From Flammeovirgaceae bacterium UBA2338 (GTDB taxonomy: Bacteria > Bacteroidota > Bacteroidia > Cytophagales > Cyclobacteriaceae), in the NCBI GenBank assembly GCA_002344795.1, contig DDUM01000024.1:1-20699 (forward strand): DNA of 20,699 nt. The letters run 5' to 3'. How positions within the stretch are numbered: position 1 is the first letter of the stretch; the number at the start of each line of letters is the position of its first letter. The translations under genes were made by a program, and so were the position numbers. The notes under the pieces are model-generated. The model searched no databases. It was not told where the DNA came from and was given only the letters and a program-made list of their open reading frames with translations. Below, in pieces: positions 14,370 to 20,699 of this stretch.

Positions 14370-15635
14370 ATGGACAAAAGATCATTTCTAAAGAACCTCA
14401 CCGTAATGGGGCTCAGTGTCTCCCCTTCCATCAGTGCAATGGAAAAGCTTCTACAGGATGTCTCTCATTTGCCTGCCGATGAAGTGGCCAAAGACGATGA
14501 CTTCTGGGCAAAGATCAGAGGAGGATATAAACTTAAGCCCGATTACATCAATCTGGAAAATGGATACTATTGTTTTCTTCCGCAGGAGACTTTAGAACAC
14601 TACATCAATCACGTGCGCGAAGTGAACTATCAGGGTTCCTATTACATGCGCACCGTTCAGTGGGATAATAAAAAAGCCATGGCCGCTAAATTGGCTGATC
14701 TGGCGGGCTGCGATAAAGAAGAAATGGTCATCACACGCAATACCACCGAGTCGCTTGACATCGTGATCAGTGGCATGCACTGGCAGGAAGGTGATGAAGC
14801 AGTTATGGCAGAACAAGACTATTTCTCCATGCGTACCCAGTTCAAACTGGTAGCCAAACGTTATGGTGTGATCAATAAAGTGGTTTCCGTACCCAACCAT
14901 CCCAAATCAGACCAGGAAATTGTAGACTTATACGCCAGTGCCATTACAGATAAAACCAAACTGCTGATGGTTTGTCATATGATCAACATTACCGGTCACA
15001 TATTACCGATCAGAAAAATTTGCGATATGGCGCACGAAAGAGGTGTGCTGGTAATGGTGGATGGTGCTCATGCTTTTGCCCACATCAATTTTTCAATGAA
15101 AGACCTGGATTGCGACTACTACGGAACCAGCTTGCACAAATGGTTAAGCGTGCCTTTGGGTGCCGGATTTTTATATGTTAAAAAGGGGAAGGTAGATCAG
15201 GTGTGGCCCCTACTGGCAGGTGGAGATAAAGAGCCCAATGACATTGCCACACTCAATCACATAGGTACCCATCCTGTTTATACCGACCTGGCCATCGGCA
15301 ATGCCATCGATTATTATCTGAAAATCGGAAGGGACAAAAAAGAAGAAAGACTGAGATACCTTCAGCGTTATTGGTCGGATCAGGTAAGAGGAAAAGGAAA
15401 TATTGTAATCAACACACCGGAAGACCCCAGGCTATCCTGTGGTATTGCCAATGTGGGCATCAAAGGAATGAAACCGAAAGATCTTGCCGACACGCTGATG
15501 AAAAAGTACAAGATCTACACGGTAGCCATTGACGAAGCCAACGTACACGGTTGCAGGATCACACCTAATATCTACACCACCACACAAGAACTGGATGTAT
15601 TTGTAAAAGCATTAAAAGAGATGGGTAACGCTTAA
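14370..15635 (+). CDS. Class V aminotransferase-fold PLP enzyme (isopenicillin-N-epimerase/cysteine-desulfurase-like) with Tat-like N-terminus
   Basis: A 421-residue fold-type-I PLP enzyme. YINLENGYYCFLP is the usual N-terminal start of the class V family, NTTESL binds the cofactor phosphate, VMVDGAHAF supplies D231 (pyridine nitrogen) and H234, and GTSLHKWLSVPLGAGFL gives the Schiff-base lysine K257. The first 20 residues, MDKRSFLKNLTVMGLSVSP, look like a degenerate Tat signal (KRSFLK instead of RRxFLK), as in several export-type homologues. No desulfurase active-site Cys loop is apparent, so racemase, epimerase, lyase or aminotransferase chemistry is likelier. The homoserine dehydrogenase starts 9 bases after its stop, so their substrates are probably linked. 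Confidence 0.87.
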   Translation: MDKRSFLKNLTVMGLSVSPSISAMEKLLQDVSHLPADEVAKDDDFWAKIRGGYKLKPDYINLENGYYCFLPQETLEHYINHVREVNYQGSYYMRTVQWDNKKAMAAKLADLAGCDKEEMVITRNTTESLDIVISGMHWQEGDEAVMAEQDYFSMRTQFKLVAKRYGVINKVVSVPNHPKSDQEIVDLYASAITDKTKLLMVCHMINITGHILPIRKICDMAHERGVLVMVDGAHAFAHINFSMKDLDCDYYGTSLHKWLSVPLGAGFLYVKKGKVDQVWPLLAGGDKEPNDIATLNHIGTHPVYTDLAIGNAIDYYLKIGRDKKEERLRYLQRYWSDQVRGKGNIVINTPEDPRLSCGIANVGIKGMKPKDLADTLMKKYKIYTVAIDEANVHGCRITPNIYTTTQELDVFVKALKEMGNA

Positions 15636-15644
15636 TTGGTATTT

Positions 15645-16709
15645 ATGTCGGAGACAGTGAGGATAGTACTCGTTGGGTTGGGGAATGTAAATCTGGGCCT
15701 GATAAAAATCTTAATTGACAAAAAAAAAGCGATCGCTGAACAATACAATACCCGATTCAACATTGTGGGTGTTGTCGATTCCTCGGGTATGGCCGTCAGT
15801 GAAAAAGGTTTTGCTTACGAGGATTTGGTCAATTTGAAATACAACAAAGGCAAGGTGAACGAGATGACCGGATTCTTGCCCAAGGCTCCTGAATTGATTG
15901 CCGACTGCATAACAGCCGATCTGCTCATAGACGCCTCACCCGTTAACCTGACACCAGGTAACCCCGGCCTTCAGTTGATAAAAAGAGCAATTGAAAAAGG
16001 GTGGCATGTGGTCTTCGCCAACAAAGCCCCATTGGTGTTGGCTTTTGATCAGCTCATGGCATTGGCCCAACAACACAAGACATCCATTCGGTATAGCGCA
16101 ACGGTTTGTGGTGGGCTTCCCGTGGTCAACGTTTTGAAAAGGGATTTGAAACTGGCCTCTTTAAGCAGTCTTCACGGTGTATTTAATGCCACCTCCAATT
16201 TTGTTTTACAGGAATTGGAAAAAGGCGTGGCTGTGGAAGAAGCCATCAAAGAAGCTCAGAAAATTGGCGCAGCAGAAACGGATCCAACACTGGATATCAG
16301 CGGACAGGACACTGCCAACAAGTTGTACCTGATCATGAAATCATTTAGCGATTTCGATGGGTCGATAAAGGATATTGAGGTAGAGGGCATCGAAAAGATC
16401 ACAGCAGAACAAGTAAGTAAAGCAGCCAAAGTAAATACACAGATAAAACTGGTTGCCTCTGCCTATAAAAAAGAGAATCAATGGAAGCTGGAGGTAAAAC
16501 CTACAACGGTGGCTGCAGATTCATTTATTGGTTCCTGCAAAGGCTGGGAAATGGGAATAGAAATAAAATCGGATCTGTACGAATCCATTTCGTTTAAAAA
16601 TTATGAAGCCGATCCCAGAGGTACTTCGGCAGCCGTGTTAAGAGATATGATTGATATTCAACATCAGCAGGTTACTTTGAGGATGAAGAACACCAACAAA
16701 GGCAAGTGA
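15645..16709 (+). CDS. Stand-alone homoserine dehydrogenase-like protein
   Basis: The start is placed at ATG 15645 (MSETVRIVLVGLGNVNLGL, 354 residues); the frame is open from TTG 15636. The Rossmann motif GLGNVN has Asn where the third Gly usually stands. NATSNFVL, AETDPTLDISGQD and the catalytic pair D222 and K226 (DTANK) identify a homoserine dehydrogenase, which interconverts aspartate semialdehyde and homoserine with NAD(P)H. It has neither an aspartokinase domain nor a C-terminal ACT domain. In Bacteroidota threonine/methionine synthesis usually uses a fused ThrA, so this copy may serve another pathway with its PLP partner (inference). The operon is convergent with the GDCCVxC gene, 22 bases away. 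Confidence 0.9.
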   Translation: MSETVRIVLVGLGNVNLGLIKILIDKKKAIAEQYNTRFNIVGVVDSSGMAVSEKGFAYEDLVNLKYNKGKVNEMTGFLPKAPELIADCITADLLIDASPVNLTPGNPGLQLIKRAIEKGWHVVFANKAPLVLAFDQLMALAQQHKTSIRYSATVCGGLPVVNVLKRDLKLASLSSLHGVFNATSNFVLQELEKGVAVEEAIKEAQKIGAAETDPTLDISGQDTANKLYLIMKSFSDFDGSIKDIEVEGIEKITAEQVSKAAKVNTQIKLVASAYKKENQWKLEVKPTTVAADSFIGSCKGWEMGIEIKSDLYESISFKNYEADPRGTSAAVLRDMIDIQHQQVTLRMKNTNKGK

Positions 16710-16731
16710 ATCAGGGGAACCACATCCTCTT

Positions 16732-16941
16732 TTAATTACAACAACTATTGTCTGCCTGCATCGGTGGGCACTTCACGGTTCCGTAGCTACAATATACACA
16801 ACAGTCACCTTGCTGAGGTTGAATAACCACCTTGCAGCCCTCACACTCATAAAAGTATTGGCATGCATTTGTGGGCATTTCTTCCTCCTTTTTATGTCCG
16901 CAATGAGGGCAGCTAATGATGGATCGGGTGATTACTTCCAC
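16732..16941 (-). CDS. GDCCVxC domain-containing zinc-ribbon-like protein (Cys form)
   Basis: A 69-residue protein starting with GTG at 16941. CPHCG near the N-terminus and ECEGC form a four-Cys zinc-ribbon-like site. QQGDCCVYCSYGTVKCPPMQ follows, the signature of the GDCCVxC family, some members of which are selenoproteins. Here all signature positions are TGT or TGC Cys codons, and no in-frame TGA is present. A further CC lies near the C-terminus, giving ten or more Cys in 69 residues. Members occur alone or near metal and redox genes; their role is not established, though metal or thiol chemistry is likely. It has its own promoter and is convergent with the homoserine dehydrogenase gene. 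Confidence 0.85.
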   Translation of the reverse strand: MEVITRSIISCPHCGHKKEEEMPTNACQYFYECEGCKVVIQPQQGDCCVYCSYGTVKCPPMQADNSCCN

Positions 16942-16962
16942 TTTTTATATTATTCAAACGCT

Positions 16963-16992
16963 CAAATACATTACACAAAAATCAATCAACAA
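16963..16992 (-). promoter_or_regulatory. Candidate promoter of the GDCCVxC gene
   Basis: On the minus strand TTG (16992-16990) is followed by 19 bases and TGTATTTG (16970-16963), a 7-of-8 match to TAnnTTTG. The GTG start lies about 21 bases downstream of the box. Confidence 0.35.
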
Positions 16993-17063
16993 GTTCAGCA
17001 ATAGCCCACTACTGTCGCGTTGCTTCCATACCTATGAAGGCCAGCGTGGGATTTGTACTGCCG

Positions 17064-17615
17064 TTATTTTCCATTGGTAAAAAGGTCTTTATACATTATA
17101 AAACTGTCCTGTAAAATCTCCATCGCTACCTTTCGATCAAAAAACTCCTCCACTACCACCGTTTTCTTTTCCAACTTCTTATAGTCTTCAAAGAAATTGC
17201 GCAATTCTGAAATAAAATGTTGAGGCAATTCTGAAATGTCCTCGATATGACTCACACTTGGATCACCTTCGGCAACAGAAATAATTTTGTCATCTGCTTC
17301 TCCATTGTCAAGCATTCGCATTACACCAATTACTTTTGCGGGAACAATACATAAAGGAACAACGTCAATTTGTGTCAAAATCAAAATGTCCAACGGGTCT
17401 TTGTCATCACAATAGGTCTTAGGAATAAAACCATAGTTGGCAGGATAATAGACGGACGAATATAAAACCCTATCCAATCGCAATAAACCACTCTCTTTAT
17501 CCAATTCGTATTTCGCCCTTGTTCCTTTGGGAATTTCAATTATTCCGTTTACAACATCAGGTAGTTTATCGCCCGGTGACACATGGTGCCAGGGGTTAAA
17601 TTGATTACTTATCAT
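17064..17615 (-). CDS. ppa: Inorganic pyrophosphatase (family I)
   Basis: A 183-residue soluble enzyme that hydrolyses pyrophosphate to phosphate, pulling biosynthetic reactions forward. The sequence holds the family I core: IEIPKGTRAKYELDK, RLDRVLYSSVYYPANYGFIPKTY, and the metal-binding DDKDPLDILIL (canonical signature D-[SGDN]-D-[PE]-[LIVMF]-D-[LIVMGAC]). The length and all core Asp, Lys and Tyr residues fit active bacterial PPases. It is transcribed alone from a clear promoter, with two GCGAACC boxes upstream. The gene upstream on the same strand (the SDR) ends 115 bases away. Confidence 0.95.
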   Translation of the reverse strand: MISNQFNPWHHVSPGDKLPDVVNGIIEIPKGTRAKYELDKESGLLRLDRVLYSSVYYPANYGFIPKTYCDDKDPLDILILTQIDVVPLCIVPAKVIGVMRMLDNGEADDKIISVAEGDPSVSHIEDISELPQHFISELRNFFEDYKKLEKKTVVVEEFFDRKVAMEILQDSFIMYKDLFTNGK

Positions 17616-17623
17616 TTTTTTAC

Positions 17624-17653
17624 TAAAGTTATTCCTATAAAAACTGTAAACAA
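17624..17653 (-). promoter_or_regulatory. Promoter of the pyrophosphatase gene
   Basis: On the minus strand TTG (17653-17651), exactly 19 bases, then TAACTTTA (17631-17624), a 7-of-8 match to TAnnTTTG. The ATG at 17615 follows about 8 bases later, so the leader is very short. Confidence 0.45.
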
Positions 17654-17672
17654 GCTAATCTATATACCCACT

Positions 17673-17713
17673 CATGGTTCGCCCTAACCCATGGTTCGCG
17701 TTCTCACGAACCA
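17673..17713. repeat. CATGGTTCGC direct repeat plus inverted CGAACC, upstream of ppa
   Basis: CATGGTTCGC occurs at 17673-17682 and 17690-17699 (17 bp apart). The second copy also pairs with CGAACCA at 17707-17713 to form TGGTTCG-8-CGAACCA, a 7-bp hairpin. Read on the minus strand the direct repeat is GCGAACCATG, 20-47 bp upstream of the ppa -33 element and sharing the GCGAAC core with the 9661/9681 boxes. It could be an operator for ppa or part of the 3' end of the SDR transcript. Confidence 0.5.
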
Positions 17714-17730
17714 AAAGTGACAGAAAAATT

Positions 17731-18531
17731 TCATTTTTTACGGCCTGTGAAATGCTCCATGGTTTTATAAATCCCCAGCACACTGCCCGCAAACCAATCA
17801 AAAATAGTCAGAGGCAGTATGGCCTGACCTACCCGGGTAAGCCTATAGATATAACCCGGAATCGTTACCATTACTTTATTTTTCTCAATGGCTTTTACAA
17901 TGGTACGTGCCGCAGCCTCTGGCTCAAGGATTGGAATTTTTGATCTTACACCATCAAACATGCCGGTATGAATATAATAAGGCATTATCGTAGTCACAGT
18001 TACGTTTTTGTTCATTTGTTTCATCTCCAACCGTAAACTATCAGACCAACCAATTAATGCCCATTTGCTGGCCGCATATGCCGACATTTTAGGGTTTGAA
18101 ATCAATCCCCCGGAAGATGCAATATTGCAGATGTGTCCGGAATTTTGATCTAGCATATCTCCCAAAAATTCCTTTGTGACATACATTGGTCCAATGGTGT
18201 TGATGTTGATTGTGTTGGCAATGTCTGCCACGGAATGCTCATTGAAGTATTTGCCCACAACTATTCCAGCATTATTGATCAGCACATCAACCACCCCTAT
18301 TTCCTGCTTTACTTTTTTAGCCGTTAATTGTATTTGCTCAACATCAGCTACATCGACACGAAAGCCAAAAACATCCCCTGAAAATTCGGATAGTGTTGCA
18401 TCAATACTTACTTGATTAATATCCCAAATGATCACTTTGGCTTTGCGTTCTAACATCAAACGAGCCATGATTTTACCAATACCCGATGCTCCCCCTGTAA
18501 TCAATACCGTCTTTCCCTTTAAATACTTCAT
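17731..18531 (-). CDS. Short-chain dehydrogenase/reductase (retinol-dehydrogenase/SDR16C-like)
   Basis: A 266-residue classical SDR. TGGASGIG (12-19) is the cofactor loop, D37 at the end of strand 2 (VIIWD) favours NAD(H), NNAG is at 86-89, and the catalytic Ser139, Tyr152 and Lys156 are in place (Y-x3-K in SAYAASKWA). The extended C-terminus (PGYIYRLTRVGQAILPLTIFDWFAGSVLG, residues about 228-255) is hydrophobic and typical of the SDR16C/RDH10 and 17-beta-HSD11-like group, which oxidise lipophilic alcohols at membranes. The substrate in bacteria is unknown. The gene seems monocistronic: 192 bases separate it from the DUF2914 gene upstream. Confidence 0.9.
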   Translation of the reverse strand: MKYLKGKTVLITGGASGIGKIMARLMLERKAKVIIWDINQVSIDATLSEFSGDVFGFRVDVADVEQIQLTAKKVKQEIGVVDVLINNAGIVVGKYFNEHSVADIANTININTIGPMYVTKEFLGDMLDQNSGHICNIASSGGLISNPKMSAYAASKWALIGWSDSLRLEMKQMNKNVTVTTIMPYYIHTGMFDGVRSKIPILEPEAAARTIVKAIEKNKVMVTIPGYIYRLTRVGQAILPLTIFDWFAGSVLGIYKTMEHFTGRKK

Positions 18532-18723
18532 TTATTCCAATGGTGATGAGTAACAATAATGTGGTGATCCATATAAAAACAAAATGGTGTTATATACGTT
18601 CGCTTTTCAAGTTATAAAAAACTTCCTGAGGGCTTTCGAAATCAAGTTCTGTTGTTCCACCACCCTGGAACCAAAGTTACTCCAGGGCTTTGTACTGGCG
18701 GTCTACTTCTGTGCCTTCCGGGT

Positions 18724-19839
18724 TCAAAAAATTTCCTCTACAATTTTTTTCGGCTGTAAAGACGAACTGATGATCACTTCAAAATCAATCACCCCCAGTA
18801 CCAACTCTTCCTCTGTAATGACTTCCACTTTCCATGTACCGGGTGCGACATTGCTCTTGTAGGTATACCCCCTATAACCGCCATCTCTGCCTCCTGTGAT
18901 ATCGAAACCGATGTCCTCCACGATTTCCCAATCACCCGTATGGTTATTGCGCCATTTCCACCGATGAAAAATCGATTTTTGTATATCCGTGGGCGCAAAG
19001 ATGGTGGAGAATGCATATACATTCTCGTCCGGTCTGCGAATGTATTCCAGTCTGTGCTTTCGCCAGAAAATATACCATTCATCTGTTTCGTACGAAACGA
19101 GGTAGTTATTGTTTTCCAACCGGACATTGTGTGCCACAATGCCACTGTCCAGCGCCAGGGGCACGGGTGGGATAAGCTTTAAAAAGTAAAACACATTGAT
19201 GAGGGCATAGATGAACACCACCAGTCCCATCATTTTACTGAAATGAATTTCCTTTCTTGTGGTGGCACTTACGCTATAAATAATGTTGATGAGTACGAGG
19301 GTGCTTAGTAAACTGACCACACCGGAGATGATAAAAGTAAGGGTATTCATTTGCTTGATGAATACCGGTATCATAAAGGTGAAAAAGGTAAAGTTCAGAA
19401 AGAAGTATACACTAAACTGCAAATACTTATTGGATATGCGCCTTTTGAGGAATTCATTGGCCAAAAGGAGCGCAACGAGGATAACAAAAAAGGAGGCCGT
19501 TTTGGATAGCGATACACTTCGGGAAAAATAGATGACGTAAGCGCTCGTAAGACCTCCAAAAAAGAATTGGATGGCCAAAGGAAAATACTCCTCATACCTT
19601 TTCAAGAAGGAATTTTCCCATTTCGCATCATGAATGATATTATAGAGATAGACAGTAATGGTGAGCGAGGCCATGTGCAGGCACAAGACCACAATGTCGT
19701 ACAAACGGTCGATGCGCCCGAGGGTGAAGGAATCAAAAATAAACCCACCGATAAAGAAAAGGACAGGCAGGTATTTTTCATGCCTCCTGATGAAGTTTCT
19801 AAACCCACTATTTCTAAACCTCACCAATGTTCTTTTCAT
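18724..19839 (-). CDS. DUF2914 domain-containing membrane protein
   Basis: A 371-residue protein. Residues about 20-225 contain some seven hydrophobic helices (for example LPVLFFIGGFIFDSFTLG and FFVILVALLLANEFL). The C-terminal soluble domain (about 265-360) reads YAFSTIFAPTDIQKSIFHRWKW, then GRDGGYRGYTYKS and APGTWKVEVITEEELVLGVIDFEV, matching DUF2914: the HRW and G-x-W-x-V motifs are characteristic. Proteins with this layout of N-terminal multi-spanning region plus DUF2914 are widespread but uncharacterised; the domain may be an extracytoplasmic beta-sandwich. It is transcribed toward the SDR gene with a 192-base gap that holds only a 7-bp inverted repeat (18663-18687). Confidence 0.85.
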   Translation of the reverse strand: MKRTLVRFRNSGFRNFIRRHEKYLPVLFFIGGFIFDSFTLGRIDRLYDIVVLCLHMASLTITVYLYNIIHDAKWENSFLKRYEEYFPLAIQFFFGGLTSAYVIYFSRSVSLSKTASFFVILVALLLANEFLKRRISNKYLQFSVYFFLNFTFFTFMIPVFIKQMNTLTFIISGVVSLLSTLVLINIIYSVSATTRKEIHFSKMMGLVVFIYALINVFYFLKLIPPVPLALDSGIVAHNVRLENNNYLVSYETDEWYIFWRKHRLEYIRRPDENVYAFSTIFAPTDIQKSIFHRWKWRNNHTGDWEIVEDIGFDITGGRDGGYRGYTYKSNVAPGTWKVEVITEEELVLGVIDFEVIISSSLQPKKIVEEIF

Positions 19840-19964
19840 AGGATCCTTATCCGGGCTTAAATATATAGGAATAAAAGAAGTTGGTTATCAGGAGGCAGAA
19901 GAGAGTTGTAATCTGAGTTTCTCTGCATCCTTTACGAGTGAGGTTGAGTTGGATTATGCTTACC

Positions 19965-20390
19965 TTAATATTCAATGTTCCATTGAGGGAGTCTTCCGAA
20001 TTGTTCGAAATGAATTTGGATGAGCAGAGATTCAACAAATGCTGGTATGTCTTTCGTCTGCTTATTAAAGGTCTCATACCAATATACATCCAAAGCCTCA
20101 ATATTTTCTGCTCGCATTCTTATTGGCCATGAATTCTTTCTTCGCTCATCGAATTGTTTTCCATTCACGATTTGGTCATATAGACCATCGTTGCGAATTT
20201 TGATTGAACCATCATTCTTAAGTTTTCCAGAAGACCCGATATAGACTAGTTTGATTCGACCACCTGCAAGAGAAAAAACCGTGTATACACCTGCGCCATT
20301 TTTAGGGGCGCTGCAGACATGTTCAAGTTGGTCATCTCCTGAAAAGAAAAAGTGGTCATTAATCTTATATTTATTTAGTTCGTCAAACAT
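19965..20390 (-). CDS. GIY-YIG-fold protein (putative nuclease)
   Basis: A 141-residue protein. The GIY-YIG hallmark positions are present: GVY (34-36), YIG (50-52), an Arg in SIKIRNDG (R66), a helix Glu in FVESLLIQ (E120) and the terminal Asn in LPQWN (N138). The spacing fits the fold of UvrC, homing and restriction endonucleases, with the catalytic Tyr, Arg and Glu all candidates. There is no extra DNA-binding domain, so specificity would need a partner. The start ATG lies one base after the stop of the upstream 97-codon gene, an operon-type junction. Function as an isolated nuclease, a repair enzyme or a defence component is open. Confidence 0.75.
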   Translation of the reverse strand: MFDELNKYKINDHFFFSGDDQLEHVCSAPKNGAGVYTVFSLAGGRIKLVYIGSSGKLKNDGSIKIRNDGLYDQIVNGKQFDERRKNSWPIRMRAENIEALDVYWYETFNKQTKDIPAFVESLLIQIHFEQFGRLPQWNIEY

Positions 20391-20391
20391 T

Positions 20392-20685
20392 TTAGATAAT
20401 TATTTGGGCAACAAATCGAGATCTTGCTTTTCCATCATTTTTGACTCCATTTTGAAAACAAAAACTAATCAAATCGTCAATGCTGATAACTACATCGTTG
20501 ACTTTAAGCATTTCGGATTCAACAATTGATAAGAGTCGACTCCAATCTTCAGGTTTGTAAAACGCCATGTTCACATGTTTCCTGTTCATACCTTCTAAAA
20601 TTTCATCAATGAAGTATAAAGTCCATGTATGCGCTGTGCCTGCCTGCCATTCCTTGGCAGGTAAATGGTAGACAGGTGCCTCCAT
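20392..20685 (-). CDS. Hypothetical protein partnered with the GIY-YIG gene (start uncertain, maybe partial)
   Basis: Ninety-seven codons from ATG 20685 to a stop one base before the GIY-YIG start. No stop occurs between this ATG and the window edge, so the gene could begin outside. No family is recognised. Features are MAFYKPEDWSRLLSIVESEM, a patch VNDVVISIDDLISFC, and a basic end KNDGKARSRFVAQIII; it lacks signal or membrane segments. The first 17 or so residues (HLPAKEWQAGT) are encoded by an interspersed palindromic repeat and are probably not ancestral; ATG codons at M33 or M40 (VNMAFYKPEDW) may be the true start. The tight junction implies a joint role with the GIY-YIG protein. Confidence 0.55.
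   Translation of the reverse strand: MEAPVYHLPAKEWQAGTAHTWTLYFIDEILEGMNRKHVNMAFYKPEDWSRLLSIVESEMLKVNDVVISIDDLISFCFQNGVKNDGKARSRFVAQIII
20637..20663. repeat. CCTGCC-7-GGCAGG palindromic repeat
   Basis: CCTGCC (20643-20648) and GGCAGG (20656-20661) pair around ATTCCTT, with a further TGCC in direct repeat at 20637-20640. Read on the minus strand it encodes LPAKEWQAG, a string I associate with interspersed repeats that intrude into Cytophagales gene models. Only one copy was seen in the window. Confidence 0.5.
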
Positions 20686-20699
20686 ACATAAGTCACTAC

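Noticed and set aside
16732..16941. Possible selenoprotein in the GDCCVxC gene
   Set aside because: All signature positions are Cys codons and there is no in-frame TGA, so this is the Cys form.
16810..17004. Plus-strand 64-codon frame over the GDCCVxC gene
   Set aside because: Antisense to a clear conserved gene and without protein-like features beyond a chance hydrophobic run.
18663..18687. Inverted repeat CCCTGGA-11-TCCAGGG downstream of the DUF2914 gene
   Set aside because: The stem is only 7 bp with a long loop and no U-tract on either strand; too weak to call a terminator.
18584..18862. Plus-strand 92-codon frame
   Set aside because: Its second half overlaps the DUF2914 gene antisense and the first half has no family features; judged a shadow.
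1..20699. Search for tRNA, rRNA, CRISPR arrays, transposases and integrases
   Set aside because: No matching structure, repeat-spacer pattern or protein signature was seen by eye; no homology search could be run.

Overview
This window looks like a chromosomal segment of a Bacteroidota bacterium, probably of the Cytophagales type (inference). The evidence is a TonB-dependent receptor with an N-terminal carboxypeptidase-regulatory-like domain and an OMP_b-brl_3-type barrel, several Bacteroidota-style promoters (TTG, about 19 bp, then TAnnTTTG) directly upstream of genes, families common in that phylum (DUF3137, DUF4386, AraC domains fused to large sensor proteins), and a CCTGCC/GGCAGG palindrome whose translation contains LPAKEWQAG. 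No rRNA, tRNA, CRISPR array, integrase or complete insertion sequence was seen. No gene-free stretch exceeds 300 bases; the longest is 3271-3544.

Layout. 1-424: the tail of a PhnB-like VOC protein and a 72-residue protein. 445-1446 (minus): a DUF3137 membrane protein. 1514-1578: three copies of ATCTCCGCAAA in front of a CatE-like VOC protein (1649-2143). 2287-3270 (minus): an exported two-domain CbiX/SirB-like protein with a His/Met-rich linker. 3545-4692: a small membrane protein and a COG4705 four-repeat membrane protein. 4719-7139: a TonB-dependent receptor. 7282-9606: a regulator made of a class III nucleotidyl cyclase domain, a TolB/FlgO-like domain, TPRs and an AraC DNA-binding domain. 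9748-11957: a medium-chain dehydrogenase/reductase, a small secreted protein and a DUF4386 membrane protein split into two frames. 12098-13375: an MFS exporter. 13455-14291: an FkbM methyltransferase. 14370-16709: a PLP enzyme and a stand-alone homoserine dehydrogenase in an operon. 16732-19839 (minus): a GDCCVxC protein, inorganic pyrophosphatase, a short-chain dehydrogenase and a DUF2914 membrane protein. 19965-20685 (minus): a GIY-YIG-fold protein with a small partner.

The most interesting unit is the cyclase-TolB-TPR-AraC regulator and the genes after it. Between them lie two GCGAAC boxes exactly 20 bp apart; the proximal one covers the place where the -33 promoter element should be, and a perfect -7 box follows. 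That is the geometry expected for an AraC-type activator and suggests a self-contained sensor, operator and oxidoreductase/membrane-protein module. Two more GCGAAC boxes lie upstream of the pyrophosphatase promoter. Other points of note are the exported CbiX-like protein with a probable copper-type linker, and the pairing of a homoserine dehydrogenase lacking an aspartokinase with a PLP enzyme that has an export-like N-terminus.
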